DNA of 64,000 nt. Source: CAVUOA01 sp963742955. Lineage in GTDB: Bacteria > Bacteroidota > Ignavibacteria > Tepidaquicellales > OLB5. Every line of letters starts with the position of its first letter. The stretch's first letter is position 1. Shown here one piece after another: positions 45,332-54,727 of the stretch. The notes below the pieces were generated by a model. That model was not told the origin of the DNA. It worked only from the letters and a program-made list of their open reading frames with translations, and searched no databases. The translations under genes were made by a program, and so were the position numbers. The stretch is from assembly GCA_963742955.1 (NCBI GenBank), contig CAVUOA010000008.1:372001-436000 (forward strand). Direction: 5' to 3'.

Positions 45332-47255
45332 ATGAAAGCTAATCCTTCGGTTACAATTGATATTGAAGAAAACCAACGAGAGTCAATTTTTAGAATTGGC
45401 GTTGTCACTATCTTATTGGTAGAAATGTTAAAGTTGAAGTCTTTAAAAATAAAAATCACCCTTATCTTATTTATAATGGACAGGTTACAAAAAATGTTGC
45501 AACTGGAAGCTATATTAAATAAAGAAGGGGCTTACTACAATCGTGGGTAAAGTAAGGGGGAAGAGATTAATGAAGATAAGGTTTTTAATGACAAATATAA
45601 AAAACAAGAAATAAAGATAAGACGATTTCTTAATGTCTCTTTTAAATGCAGCATGTCAGAACCGGGAAATTCTATCAGGGTGTAAAAGAACTTCCGTTAA
45701 TTGATAACAGTGTTATGTACTTGAAGAAAGAGATTTTACTGATTTGCATAATTTTTATGAAAAAGGAGAGCTTACTATTAATTTTGCGGAACTCTTAGTG
45801 AAAATCCTGTTCATTTTATTAAAGCTGGCATTAATAAGTTATTTGCAAGTCACATTGGTATTTTTGGAAACACAGGAAGTGGGAAATCAAATACGTTAAC
45901 TCGACTTTACACAGAATTATTTGAAAAAGGAAGTACCTTGCAGTCGCTTGAAGGCATCCTCTCGCTTCGTATTTATAGATTTTAATGGTGAGTATACGCG
46001 CAGTAAAGTGCTCTCAAGCGATAAAAAAATATATAACCTAAATACTCGAAAAAAGTTTGAAAATATCTAGATGAAACAGATCAATATGCAATAGAGCTAA
46101 GCGCGCTTGAAGACCCCGAGATTCTCTCTGTACTTCTGCATGCGACAGATATTAAAACCCAAAAACCATTTTTATCAAGTGTTTTGGATAGCGATTTTTT
46201 AAGTAATCCGAACAATTATGTAAAATCAGTTCTTCATACTTTCCAGAATATTATCACTAGAGCCCAATTAACTGCAGGTGTTGATAAAATATTAAAGTTT
46301 TTAAATGAGATTAAAATGTATTGTGATAATAGCTGCAATTAGCTCAGTTGAAGCTCTGCACAACAAAATCCAGGCAAATCTGACTCAAAACCTTAAGGGT
46401 TCATTCATGTGGGGTGGTAGTTACACCCATGATATTTACCAAGAAATAGAAACCGGTCTTGCACATTTAAAATTTAGAGGAGAACTTGACCCTATTGATA
46501 ATCTTCAATTAAAAATATATTTACACTATTATTTCAGAATCTCAATTGCAGGGCTGAACACTGACCATTAGGGCCGATGATTAATCAGATGGATCTAAAT
46601 TCAAGATTCTTCGAAAAGTCATTACAGTAAAATCTAGCTTGCCTTCTGAAAATATTATTATAGTTTCTCTTCGCAATGTTGGCAGGTTGGAAACTAAAAA
46701 AATACTACCTTTAATCATATGCAAGCATCTTTATGAAGAACAAAAAAGAGCTAATGAAGGACAACTAAGATTAAAAGTTCACTAAATATAATCATTGATG
46801 AAGCTCGAATATTTTATCTTCAATCACAACGTGAAAGTGATGAGTGGAAGGATTATCGACTAGAAACTTTTGAAGAAATCATCAAAGAGGGAAGAAAGTT
46901 TGGAACATTTTTAACAATTGCGAGTCAAAGACCATATGACATTTCTCAGACTATTATTTCTCAACTTCATAACTATTTTATACACCGGCTAATAAATAAT
47001 AATGACTTGAATGCTGTTAGACGAGCAGTCGCTTACCTTGATGATTTATCATTTGAAAGCATACCCATTTTGTCAGTTGGAAGCTGTTTTTTTGCAGGAC
47101 TAGCAACCGATTTACCTGTTAAGATAAATATAATGTTCTTTGATGATGAAGAAAGAAGACCGAAAAGCGAAACCGTTAATCTAATAGAAGTATGGTCTAA
47201 AAAACAGACTGGCAATAAAACAGAAGTAACAGTCTCCATACCCCAAAATCCCTAA
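45332..47255 (+). pseudogene. HerA-family ATPase of a SIR2-HerA system, frameshifted
   Basis: About 630 residues are encoded in many pieces. They start with an N-terminal HAS-barrel-like part (SVTIDIEENQRESIFRIGVV, NHPYLIYNGQVTKNVATGSY), followed by Walker A IFGNTGSGKSNTLTRLYTEL and IDFNGEYTRS. The Walker B region is NIIIDEA, then YRLETFEEIIKEGRKFGTFL and TIASQRPYDISQTIISQLHN, as in HerA/DUF87 hexameric ATPases. The end (RRAVAYLDDLSFESIPILSVG) is unbroken. It directly follows the SIR2 gene, as in known pairs. Intact catalytic motifs across the breaks argue for a functional original. Confidence 0.75.
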
Positions 47256-47518
47256 TCTTTGCAAGAGTTTTTAATGCGTTTCTTTTCTGGAACCAGCATT
47301 ATCTAATTCCTAATAAAAATATCTTTTTTAATTCGTTTACTTTAACTCTTATAAGATTGATCCGGGATTTTGATATCCTAAGTAATTAATATTTAAACCT
47401 GTTCTTCATTCAATACTTTTTTGATGTTTGAAATTTTTCCTTTAAATACAACAAATAACGGAATATTGATTAATCCCGCTTTCTTTAGTATCATAATTGA
47501 TACCTATATAATCAACAC

Positions 47519-47578
47519 CACCTCTCCTGTATCACCAGCACCACAAAAAAGTTGTGACACTATTGTGCCGTAGAGGTG
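47519..47578. repeat. hairpin A of the cassette-end pair
   Basis: CACCTCT (47,519-47,525) pairs with AGAGGTG (47,572-47,578). The inner part contains CCTGTATC, AGCACCACAA, GTTGTG and CACTATTGTGCC. The element at 51,221-51,299 has the same inner blocks but different outer stem sequences. It stands 264 bp after HerA and 113 bp before att core A. Confidence 0.6.
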
Positions 47579-47691
47579 ATTTTTACAGATATTTTTTGAT
47601 AGAAACTGATAGATTTAATTTCCTGAAATTATCACTAAGATTTCTAAATTTTTGAGTGTTCTTAAAGGTTTATTAATTTTTTCTCAACGGG

Positions 47692-47714
47692 TTCAATTTC
47701 CAGCACCCCGACAA
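47692..47714. repeat. att-like core A (tRNA-Pro 3'-end-like)
   Basis: The sequence ends in CCAGCACCCCGACAA, identical over these 15 bases to core B at 51,411-51,434, with an AT-rich TTCAATT/TTCTAATT start. CACCCCG followed by A is what a tRNA-Pro acceptor 3' strand looks like (C1-G72 type), and the preceding bases resemble its T arm. No full tRNA is present. Confidence 0.55.
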
Positions 47715-47942
47715 GAATTTTTACCTAATATTAGCAAATTTATTCTGTAATTCTCATTTGTTATCAATTATCGTCAAATTTCTGTCACAATTATGTTCCA
47801 CAAAGCATTAAAACAGCTAAAAATTTAATGAATATTATATAAAGTCTGGGAAATAACCCCCAAAATATATTTTCTATATTTCATAATGATATAGATTCAA
47901 TTATGTTTCAGTATATAAGATTAATCCCAACACAGGACTATT

Positions 47943-49142
47943 ATGGGTAAACCAAAAAAACGCAGAAATATTTCAGAAGGATGGAAGAAAGAAAAAGAAA
48001 CTGGATTTGTTTATTATTTTAAACGAACCGTTACAAACAGTATGGTATTCAAAAAATTAAATTTATTGGTTTTAAGTCTCAACCAGTAGGATTGTCTCTT
48101 TACAAATCAGGTGGTGGATTTAATATGAGACAAGCTAATAAAATCGGTGGAAACTACCTTTTAGACTTTTTTAAATCTCGATACAATCGCAGAATAAATT
48201 AACTTTTTTTCTTAATACGAAGCGTAAAAATTCTTTTAAACTTGAAAAAGGAACTGTTAATATAGTAATGCCTTTTACTAATTTACTTGAACTTCTTAAA
48301 GGTCTCGGAGATGAGATTAAGAAAAAAAGAGAATCCTTAATTGGTTACAACTAGTAAATTTTTTCCCAAATGAATTTAAAGATACCTCCAAGGAAGCTGC
48401 AAGAACAAAGCTAAGTGATATTAACCTTAATAGGTTAGGGAGCGCGGATTATAAAGCTATTGCAGGTTTTATTAAGAAATACATTTCTTTGAACTCGGAT
48501 AATGATACTGCCTTAAAAGATCTTCAAACTGATTTAGTTATTCAAGGGAAGAAAAAAACGCTTGAGCAAGTTATAAAGAAGTTTGAAAAACATTTAGAGA
48601 ATAAAAATTTTGATGAAAAAAAATGGCAAAAGTTTTTACATGAAGAAGTTTTCTTTTTTGTTTCTAATTATGTAGAATCTATACGAGAGGCAAATGTAAA
48701 TTTTGGGAATACTGATGAAGGCGAAAAGAAACCTGATTTTGTTTGGATAGATATCTACGGATTTTTAGATGTTTTTGAGATAAAAACACCTCAAACAAAC
48801 ATCCTAGCTAAGAGAATAGACGATAGCCATAAAAACTATTATTTTTCTTCAGCAGCTGCTAAAGCAATTTCACAAATTGAAAAATATATTCTCTTTTTGG
48901 AAAAAAATGTTAAAAATTTTGAGAAATATCTATCAAAACAAACGAAAATACCATTCTCTGTTTTAAAACCTAAAGCCTTTTTAATTATTGGAAATTCAAA
49001 AGAACTAGAAAGTAATGCAGACAAGAAAAAAGATTTTAGAGTGCTTCGAAGACTATTTAAGAATATAGAATTTATAACATTTGATGAACTTTTGGATAAC
49101 TTAAAAAATTTAGCAAACAAGTTTGATAAATCAGCTAAATAA
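47943..49142 (+). CDS. sduA: Shedu-type (DUF4263) antiphage nuclease, frameshifted
   Basis: About 395 residues are encoded. The N-terminal part (MGKPKKRRNISEGWKKEKE, FKSQPVGLSLYKSGGGFNM) is broken in several frames. From 48,489 the frame is intact for 217 residues and has the Shedu nuclease core: KKWQKFLHEEVFFF, KPDFVWIDIYGFLDVFEIKTP (PD-ExK catalytic residues), SQIEKYILFLEK, and KAFLIIGNSKELES with DFRVLRRLFKNIEFITFDELL. Shedu is a defence nuclease. Here it is followed 9 bp later by an AAA ATPase, giving a two-gene unit. Confidence 0.78.
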
Positions 49143-49151
49143 ATAATAGAT

Positions 49152-50638
49152 ATGGGAATTTTTATAAAAAAATTATCAATAAATAATTTTAAATGCTTTG
49201 AAAAACAGGATATAGATTTTAATGTCCCTGATAATACTAACGAGGGTAGTGGATTGAATATATTAGTTGGTGAAAATGGGAATGGTAAAACCACGGTTTT
49301 AGAGGCAATTAACTACCTAACACAGAGTCCATATACTACCGAGAATAAATTGAAGATTAATGATTTTAACGACTGGGAATATCCCATAAAAATTATTGCT
49401 GAAACAGAGCCATTTAATTGTAAATCCTCCATTGCCTTTTACAGTAAATACATTTTTGAATCAACCGGGTTACAATTTGAGGTCAAAAGCAGAGATACAA
49501 AAGCCGTTAATAAATTACTCTCTCCACTTTTTCAGATTCATAACTCCTTTTTAACGTCAGGAAATTATAAAAAAGATGACGGATTCTGACGGTAATTCTA
49601 TCGACGCTCGAGATACAGTTTTTGAAAATTCTAGAATATCCGGAGTTGATGGTATTAGTATTTTTTACTTTGATAAAAACAGAACTAGGCAAATTTCGAA
49701 TGGAACATATAAGACTACATTTGAAAAGATTTGTGACGATTTAAATTGGAAATTTCTCAAAAAATATACATGGCAAAACAACAAAACAGGATTTATTATT
49801 AAATAATATTGCAGGTGAATACTTTAAAAATGTAATTGATATTTCTCAAAAAGGCATTGGTAAAGAGATTGCCAATGATTTAAAGGAATTTTTTAATAAA
49901 GAAGAATTCAAAAATATAAAGTTAGATCTTATTAATATCCTCCGTCCGTTTTCTACAGGATTTTTTGCCTTCAGGGAAGATGATGATTTATCTCAGATTG
50001 ATATAAAAGATTTGGGATCAGGTATCGAAATGATATTAACATTACTCTTGCTACGTCGCATTGCTAACGCATCAAAAGGCAGTATTATCTATTTAATTGA
50101 TGAACCCGAACTCCACTTACACCCCAAGGCACAAGAAAAACTTGTAGACCTACTAAAGAAAGAATCGAAGGATAAACAGATATTTATATCAACCCATTCA
50201 CCTTATATCTTCAAGAATTGTTTATATAAAAATGTTGGCATTCTATTGTTCAATAGGGATAGCTCAAATAATATCGAGATTTTTAATACAAGAGATGGTA
50301 ATTGGGGCATTTTCCCCTGGAGTCCATCGTGGGGAGAAATTAACCATCACGCCTTCGATTTGACAACAATAGAATTTCATAATGAATTATATGGTTACCT
50401 TCAAGATTTATCAGGAAAATATACAATCCAGGATTTTGATAACTACTTAAAAAATGACAAAGGCGTTGCTGTCATTAAAAAATATAAGCAAGGCAGTAGT
50501 GAATTCGATTACACTCTTTGTACATATATAAGAAACCAGATACATCATCCAGAGAATATGGATAATGTAAAATTTACTGAACAAGAACTAAAACAATCCG
50601 CTGAGATACTAATTGGTATTATAGAATCGATGGCATAA
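49152..50638 (+). CDS. AAA-15-like ATPase with HEPN-like C-terminal motif, two frameshifts
   Basis: About 495 residues are encoded. The N terminus is a SMC/OLD-like ATPase head: IKKLSINNFKCFEKQDIDF and Walker A GENGNGKTTVLEAI. The signature-like DLGSGIEMILTLLLLRR precedes Walker B YLIDEPELHLHPKAQEKLV and ISTHSP. No Toprim domain follows. The last 100 residues contain YIRNQIHHPEN, an Rx4H arrangement as in HEPN ribonucleases. Breaks lie near 49,585 and 49,790. It is translationally adjacent to the Shedu gene and probably its sensor or partner, which is inference. Confidence 0.76.
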
Positions 50639-50658
50639 AAAACTTTTAGGTGGTAATT

Positions 50659-50692
50659 AAAAAACCTTCTAATTTAAATTAGAAGGTTTTTT
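50659..50692. terminator. bidirectional terminator, perfect palindrome
   Basis: A 34-bp perfect palindrome (arms AACCTTCTAATTT and complement) has A and T runs at its ends. It ends the ATPase gene on the plus strand and the excisionase-like gene at 50,718 on the minus strand. Confidence 0.9.
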
Positions 50693-50717
50693 AATAAAAG
50701 AGAACTGTTCTATCATT

Positions 50718-50891
50718 TTAATATATTAATTTTATGTTCTCCAAGATAATTTTCCAATTTTCTTCTTTTACTCGCACCGAATTCCCAATTTTATAGTAAT
50801 TAATCTTTTTTGAATCTATTAAACGATAAACCGTTGGTAACGATATACCAAGCATCTTAGCGATGTCCTTGGTGGTTAATAATTTACTCAT
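50718..50891 (-). CDS. excisionase/AlpA-like HTH protein
   Basis: The frame from the ATG at 50,891 gives 57 residues (MSKLLTTKDIAKMLGISLPT, VYRLIDSKKI, YYKIGNSVRV), a MerR/AlpA winged-helix domain typical of phage and integrative-element excisionases. A one-base shift near the end would give KLENYLGEHKINIL instead, which fits the family better. The gene is too short to be noticed easily. It probably controls excision of the cassette. Confidence 0.7.
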   Translation of the reverse strand: MSKLLTTKDIAKMLGISLPTVYRLIDSKKINYYKIGNSVRVKEENWKIILENIKLIY

Positions 50892-50898
50892 ATTTTTA

Positions 50899-51084
50899 TT
50901 ATAGGTGTTTTGCCCAATCCCAATAATTATCTTCTAGAAATTGGTTAATATCTTCATCTAAAAACCGGATTGTTCCGCCAATTTTAAAGAATGGTATTTT
51001 TCGCTTATCCATAAGTCGAGTAACCGAACTTACAGATACGTTAAATCTTTGGGCGACTTCCCGTATATTTAAGAATTTTTTCAT
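50899..51084 (-). CDS. excisionase/AlpA-like HTH protein
   Basis: From the ATG at 51,084 (MKKFLNIREVAQRFNVS) the 61-residue product has the helix-turn-helix SVSSVTRLMDKRKIPFFKIG and the wing TIRFLDEDINQFL. It is a second member beside the one at 50,718, 7 bp away. Earlier start codons extend to 51,162, but they add no conserved sequence. Confidence 0.75.
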   Translation of the reverse strand: MKKFLNIREVAQRFNVSVSSVTRLMDKRKIPFFKIGGTIRFLDEDINQFLEDNYWDWAKHL

Positions 51085-51220
51085 AGGGGGTGTCATTCGA
51101 CTGTTTTTTAGTATAGCAATGTCTGTATATACCAGTATACTATTTTTCGGATAACATTTCATATTCTTTCATAGATAAAAATAACTTTAGCCTCGAGGTC
51201 TAAGAATTCTTTCGCGCGCT

Positions 51221-51299
51221 AGTTGTCTGCCCCTGTATCGCACGCACCACAACAAAGTAGACACCGATGTTGTGGCACTATTGTGCCAAACAGACAACT
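51221..51299. repeat. hairpin B of the cassette-end pair
   Basis: AGTTGTCTG (51,221-51,229) pairs with CAGACAACT (51,291-51,299), followed by TTTTT. The inner part has CCTGTATC, GCACCACAA, GTTGTGGCACTATTGTGCC. The GGCAC-TATT-GTGCC part forms its own small hairpin. The outer stem differs from hairpin A on both strands, so pairing is kept while sequence changes. Confidence 0.6.
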
Positions 51300-51410
51300 T
51301 TTTAGATATTATGCGATAAACTAAAGATATTGCAAGCGCGGAGGAAATTTTTTACTAATTTTACAACTTTTCTATTATTTGTTAAGCTTTGCTTATATTT
51401 TTCCGAGTGC

Positions 51411-51434
51411 TTCTAATTCCCAGCACCCCGACAA
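51411..51434. repeat. att-like core B (tRNA-Pro 3'-end-like)
   Basis: CCAGCACCCCGACAA is repeated here 3,720 bp from core A. The site lies between hairpin B and the 3' end of the tyrosine integrase gene (51,518), the expected place for an attachment site used by that enzyme. Confidence 0.58.
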
Positions 51435-51517
51435 ATCTTAATTTTTCATTTTTCTTTCATATGATTCCTTAGTAATTATTAAGTTTTTCAGTAGCCTTGC
51501 GGTTTAAACTTGAGGCT

Positions 51518-52593
51518 TCATGTTATATGGTTGTGGCAATATTGTGGCAATTTCCTTAAAACCCCGGTTCTAATGAGTCTTATTGCATTTTTTAACACAG
51601 GTAAATTCACATGGGCATAACGCATAGTTGTTTTGACTTCAGAATGACCCATCAACTCCTTTATTGCGATAATCGAATTACCCCTAGATGCTAAATGAGA
51701 AGCAAAAGAATGTCTTAATTTATGCCAACTTATTCTCCTCAGTCCCTGCCCATTTTACAAATTTCATGTAATTTATCTAAACAATCGTTATATCTTAGTG
51801 GAGCTCCTTTGCTATCATGAAAGATATATTTGCTCTCTCTATTAGCATTTCTTATCATACTTATTACACGTGGAGTTAGAGGAACAGGTCTCGATTTATT
51901 ATTTTTCGGACTTCCTTCAATTCCTCTAACAATATTCTTATTTACAGTCAGGATTCCTTCTCTTAAGTTAATATCTGTCCATTGTAATGCGATTATCTCA
52001 CCAAATCTAAGTCCAGTCCGTACGGCTAGAAGTATCATGTCGTACCACATACCTTTAGCGTGTTTTAAAAGTTGTTCTGTTTCTTCTTCTGTCAAATAAT
52101 CATAGCTCTGTAGAGGTACTTTCAGTAATTTTATATTAGGCATTTCCCTAATAATTCCCCATTCCATTGCCGATCTAAGGCATCGTCTTAAAATACTTAG
52201 ATAATTATTAATCGTTTTCTGCGATAACTTTTTCTTATCGATCAGAAAGTTTTTAAACTGTTCTATTTTATAAGTATCAATATCTTCAATGTATTTAGAC
52301 CCGAAAAAAGGAATCAACTGAGCATTTACAACGTACTTTTTTATTAGACTCTCGGATGGTTTATTATTGTTCTTAACATAAACGCTGAGCCATTGGAGCA
52401 CGACTTCTCTAAATTTGTGCTTAGGTTTTGGGTTAGGATCATCCAACGGCTGTCCACGTGCTAATCTTTGTCGTAAAAGAGCTTCATAGGCTTGGGCTCC
52501 TTTGATGGAGTTATCCGGACTTCGCCTACGATACCTTTTCTTGTTGATACAAAAGGCTACCCAATAGTTTTTACCTCGTTTATATACAGCCAT
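51518..52593 (-). CDS. tyrosine recombinase/integrase, one frameshift
   Basis: About 358 residues are encoded. The N-terminal part has an arm-binding AP2-like region (YKRGKNYWVAFCINKKRYRR) and a SAM-like core-binding domain (FREVVLQWLSVYVKN, LSQKTINNYLSILRRCL). The catalytic domain shows Arg I in LAVRTGLRFGEIIALQW. The frame stops at 51,739, but WHKLRHSFASHLASRG (HxLR) and TTMRYAHV with the catalytic Tyr follow in another frame to a TGA at 51,518. All catalytic residues are present apart from the break near 51,750. It is probably the recombinase acting at core B. Confidence 0.86.
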
Positions 52594-52597
52594 AAAT

Positions 52598-52810
52598 TTA
52601 GTTAAGCAGGTCTATCCGGTGAGACTTAAGGTACTCAATGACATCTTCACGAAGAACCCGGAGTGAGTTACCAATCTTAAAAGCAGGCAGCTTGCGGGAA
52701 TCAATCAGTCTGTACACAGTCAGTATGGATATGCCAAGAATATCTTTCAGTTCTTTAGGAGAGAGGAACGGCTTGTCGATTAAGTTTTCCGGGATAGACC
52801 AGTTTTTCAT
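52598..52810 (-). CDS. excisionase/AlpA-like HTH protein
   Basis: The start at 52,810 (MKNWSIPENLIDKPFLSPKE) gives 70 residues with a MerR/AlpA HTH: LKDILGISILTVYRLIDSRKLPAFKIGNSLRVLREDVIEYL. It stands 4 bp upstream of the integrase, in the usual xis-int order. It is the third such protein within 2.1 kb. Confidence 0.8.
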   Translation of the reverse strand: MKNWSIPENLIDKPFLSPKELKDILGISILTVYRLIDSRKLPAFKIGNSLRVLREDVIEYLKSHRIDLLN

Positions 52811-52912
52811 TAAGTTGTCAAGGACGCCGATACAGGGTAAGGTCACTTAAACCGTATTCCGTATAGACCTTAACGGCTATATCACATCCTATCATTAAGT
52901 ATCAAAGGTAAG

Positions 52913-52949
52913 CAAACGCCTCCAAACATATGGTTTTGGAGGCGTTTGT
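52913..52949 (-). terminator. GC-rich terminator-like hairpin
   Basis: CAAACGCCTCCAAA and TTTGGAGGCGTTTG form a 14-bp stem with a short loop, right after the stop of the gene at 52,954. It lacks a T run on the minus strand, so efficiency is uncertain. Confidence 0.6.
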
Positions 52950-52953
52950 GGAG

Positions 52954-53226
52954 TTAAGAAATAACCGAATATAATCGGTTTTTAAGCATTTTAAGATTGT
53001 CAACGATTGACCGGGCTGGCACGTTTAACGTGTTGTCCCAGTACTTTGTCACCATTTTATCAATTTGCTCATCACGACGAAAAATAAATTGGCTTTTTCG
53101 CGGGTTAGTCTTGTCTACGTCGAACAAGGTATAGCCAAGCGTCACCAGAGCCGAAGCTAAGCCTATATCATAGGTAATAAATTGTTCTTTTTGTTCTAGC
53201 GTATCGGTATCTTTTTTCGCAATCAT
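52954..53226 (-). CDS. DUF5659-like protein
   Basis: From the ATG at 53,226 the 90-residue product has FITYDIGLASALVTLGYTLFDVDKTNPRKSQFIF (pattern of DUF5659), followed by TKYWDNTLNVPARSIVDNLKMLKNRLY. Proteins of this kind are common in mobile elements of this group. Function unknown. A longer start at 53,259 is possible. Confidence 0.65.
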   Translation of the reverse strand: MIAKKDTDTLEQKEQFITYDIGLASALVTLGYTLFDVDKTNPRKSQFIFRRDEQIDKMVTKYWDNTLNVPARSIVDNLKMLKNRLYSVIS

Positions 53227-53327
53227 AATATTAAATTTTAAAAATAAATGTGTTACCAATCGCGATTGGTCTATCTGAAGCTTCTACCCTTAACTGGCGA
53301 ATTTCACTCTGATTTTCTAAAATAAAA

Positions 53328-53352
53328 AAATCCTTAGGAAAGGTAAGGATTT
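53328..53352 (-). terminator. rho-independent terminator
   Basis: AAATCCTTA and TAAGGATTT form a nine-base stem. On the minus strand it is followed by TTTTTTTATTTT. It ends the gene at 53,378-53,821. Confidence 0.8.
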
Positions 53353-53377
53353 GAGAGTAGAATTAGGAAAATGAATT

Positions 53378-53821
53378 TCACGCTGCTTCTATAACCAACG
53401 GAGCTGTTTCATCTAAAAATTCATGAATGCCGAGGGAGTCGGCATCGTTATCATTGTCCATATGGTGTTTAGGTAAATCTTGTTTAGGAGGAGGAATTAG
53501 TAGTAGCTTAATCTTATATGAATTACCGCCTTTTTCTACACAAGATTGATAGGGATAAAATGGATCATAATCTATAGAGAAATATTTACGTAGTGTTTCC
53601 GATAAACCTTGTTTTTGCTTTTTATATTTATCTTTAGCCTCCGGATCTTTGATAGTCAGCTCTCCATTATACTGAGCTAATACTCTTAGGAAATGCCATT
53701 GTTCACAGGGTTTTGGAATATTACCCTTACCAACCATGCCCATTTCTTTGAAATCTGTAATATGTTTTAATTTTCTCACCCAAATTTCAACTCGTTCACT
53801 ATCTAAAAATTTAATAATCAC
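53378..53821 (-). CDS. hypothetical element protein
   Basis: The 147-residue product has WVRKLKHITDFKEMG, EQWHFLRVLAQYNGELTI and SETLRKYFSIDYDPFYPY, which may be part of a small winged-helix domain. The tail is acidic (DNDNDADSLGIHEFLDE). I do not recognise a family. Its terminator and position near the xis-int genes place it in the mobile element. Confidence 0.5.
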   Translation of the reverse strand: MIIKFLDSERVEIWVRKLKHITDFKEMGMVGKGNIPKPCEQWHFLRVLAQYNGELTIKDPEAKDKYKKQKQGLSETLRKYFSIDYDPFYPYQSCVEKGGNSYKIKLLLIPPPKQDLPKHHMDNDNDADSLGIHEFLDETAPLVIEAA

Positions 53822-53908
53822 ATTATTCCAGTGTGTGCCGGCCGGGATTTTTAGGGGAATTTAGGTCTAGTATTTCCTGGACTTTTCGGTCTGAGAGCTT
53901 TAAGACTT

Positions 53909-54253
53909 TCAGTTAAGTCCTGAAACTATTACCTCACCTGAATCGGAAGGGTCTTGGAGATCGAAAAGTGAAGGTTGAGCAGTTACTGTGTATTTTTGAA
54001 GTTTTTCGGGTTTAGGATTTTTGGGACATTGTACGTGAATAGTCAGGAATCTTTTCATCATTTTAAGGGTAATTCCAATATATTCATAATCTTCCTTGCT
54101 TAAGATCCTGGTTTCGAAAAAATGCTTAATGGATATTTTAAGCTTCTCTACTTCCAACAATAAGTAGTGTTTTGGAAAGAACAAATTATTTTGTTCTATT
54201 TCTTTGTTGTTGAATTTAATTGCATTGTGCTCAGTTTCATCAAGAGGATTCAT
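53909..54253 (-). CDS. hypothetical element protein
   Basis: The 114-residue product is mainly helical (YLLLEVEKLKISIKHFFETR, YEYIGITLKMMKRFLTIHVQ) with a proline-rich end. I see no recognised motif. It shares strand and region with the integrase-side genes, so it probably belongs to the element. Confidence 0.45.
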   Translation of the reverse strand: MNPLDETEHNAIKFNNKEIEQNNLFFPKHYLLLEVEKLKISIKHFFETRILSKEDYEYIGITLKMMKRFLTIHVQCPKNPKPEKLQKYTVTAQPSLFDLQDPSDSGEVIVSGLN

Positions 54254-54727
54254 GGATGAGGATTTTTTGATTGTTTATTTACTCTTATTTTAGCAAAAAA
54301 TGACAAATTGTTACAATAAGTTTTATAAATTTATACTTCTTAAAAAAATATGTTGCTGCATTCTGAAATAAAAGTTGGTAATACGGGATATTATGATAAT
54401 TTGAAGATGAAATGCATTAAGAAAAACATAATCTTATAAAATAATACTACCTCCCAAATAGATCTGAGACTTGTGAGTTATCATTCTTCTGTAATGGCAA
54501 AAAGATATATCCATAAAAGAGAATATCTAAAAGGCGGTAAATTCAGATAATTATTGAAATCTTCTATCGAAAATTAGATGATAAATTTTAGTTATATCTA
54601 CCTATAAATACTTAAATTAAAGGAATATCAGGCTCCGAAATATTTGTTATTTCTCGAAAAATTTAATATTAGACTTTTAACATTTTAATAGTGATTTTTG
54701 TCAGGAAGGGGAAAAAAAGGTATTAAA
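54254..54727. other. intergenic, no gene seen
   Basis: AT-rich gap. A short frame at 54,495 (MAKRYIHKREYLKGGKFR, 18 codons) has no supporting evidence. No hairpin or repeat stands out. Confidence 0.35.

Noticed and set aside
47519..51299. Integron attC sites
   Set aside because: The hairpins lack the conserved RYYYAAC/GTTRRRY ends and the neighbouring integrase has no integron-specific features that I could see; an att site of an ordinary tyrosine integrase is simpler.
52638..52850. Plus-strand frame opposite the xis-like gene
   Set aside because: Antisense shadow of the AlpA-like HTH gene.
54495..54551. 18-codon frame MAKRYIHKREYLKG...
   Set aside because: Too short, without ribosome site or conserved context.
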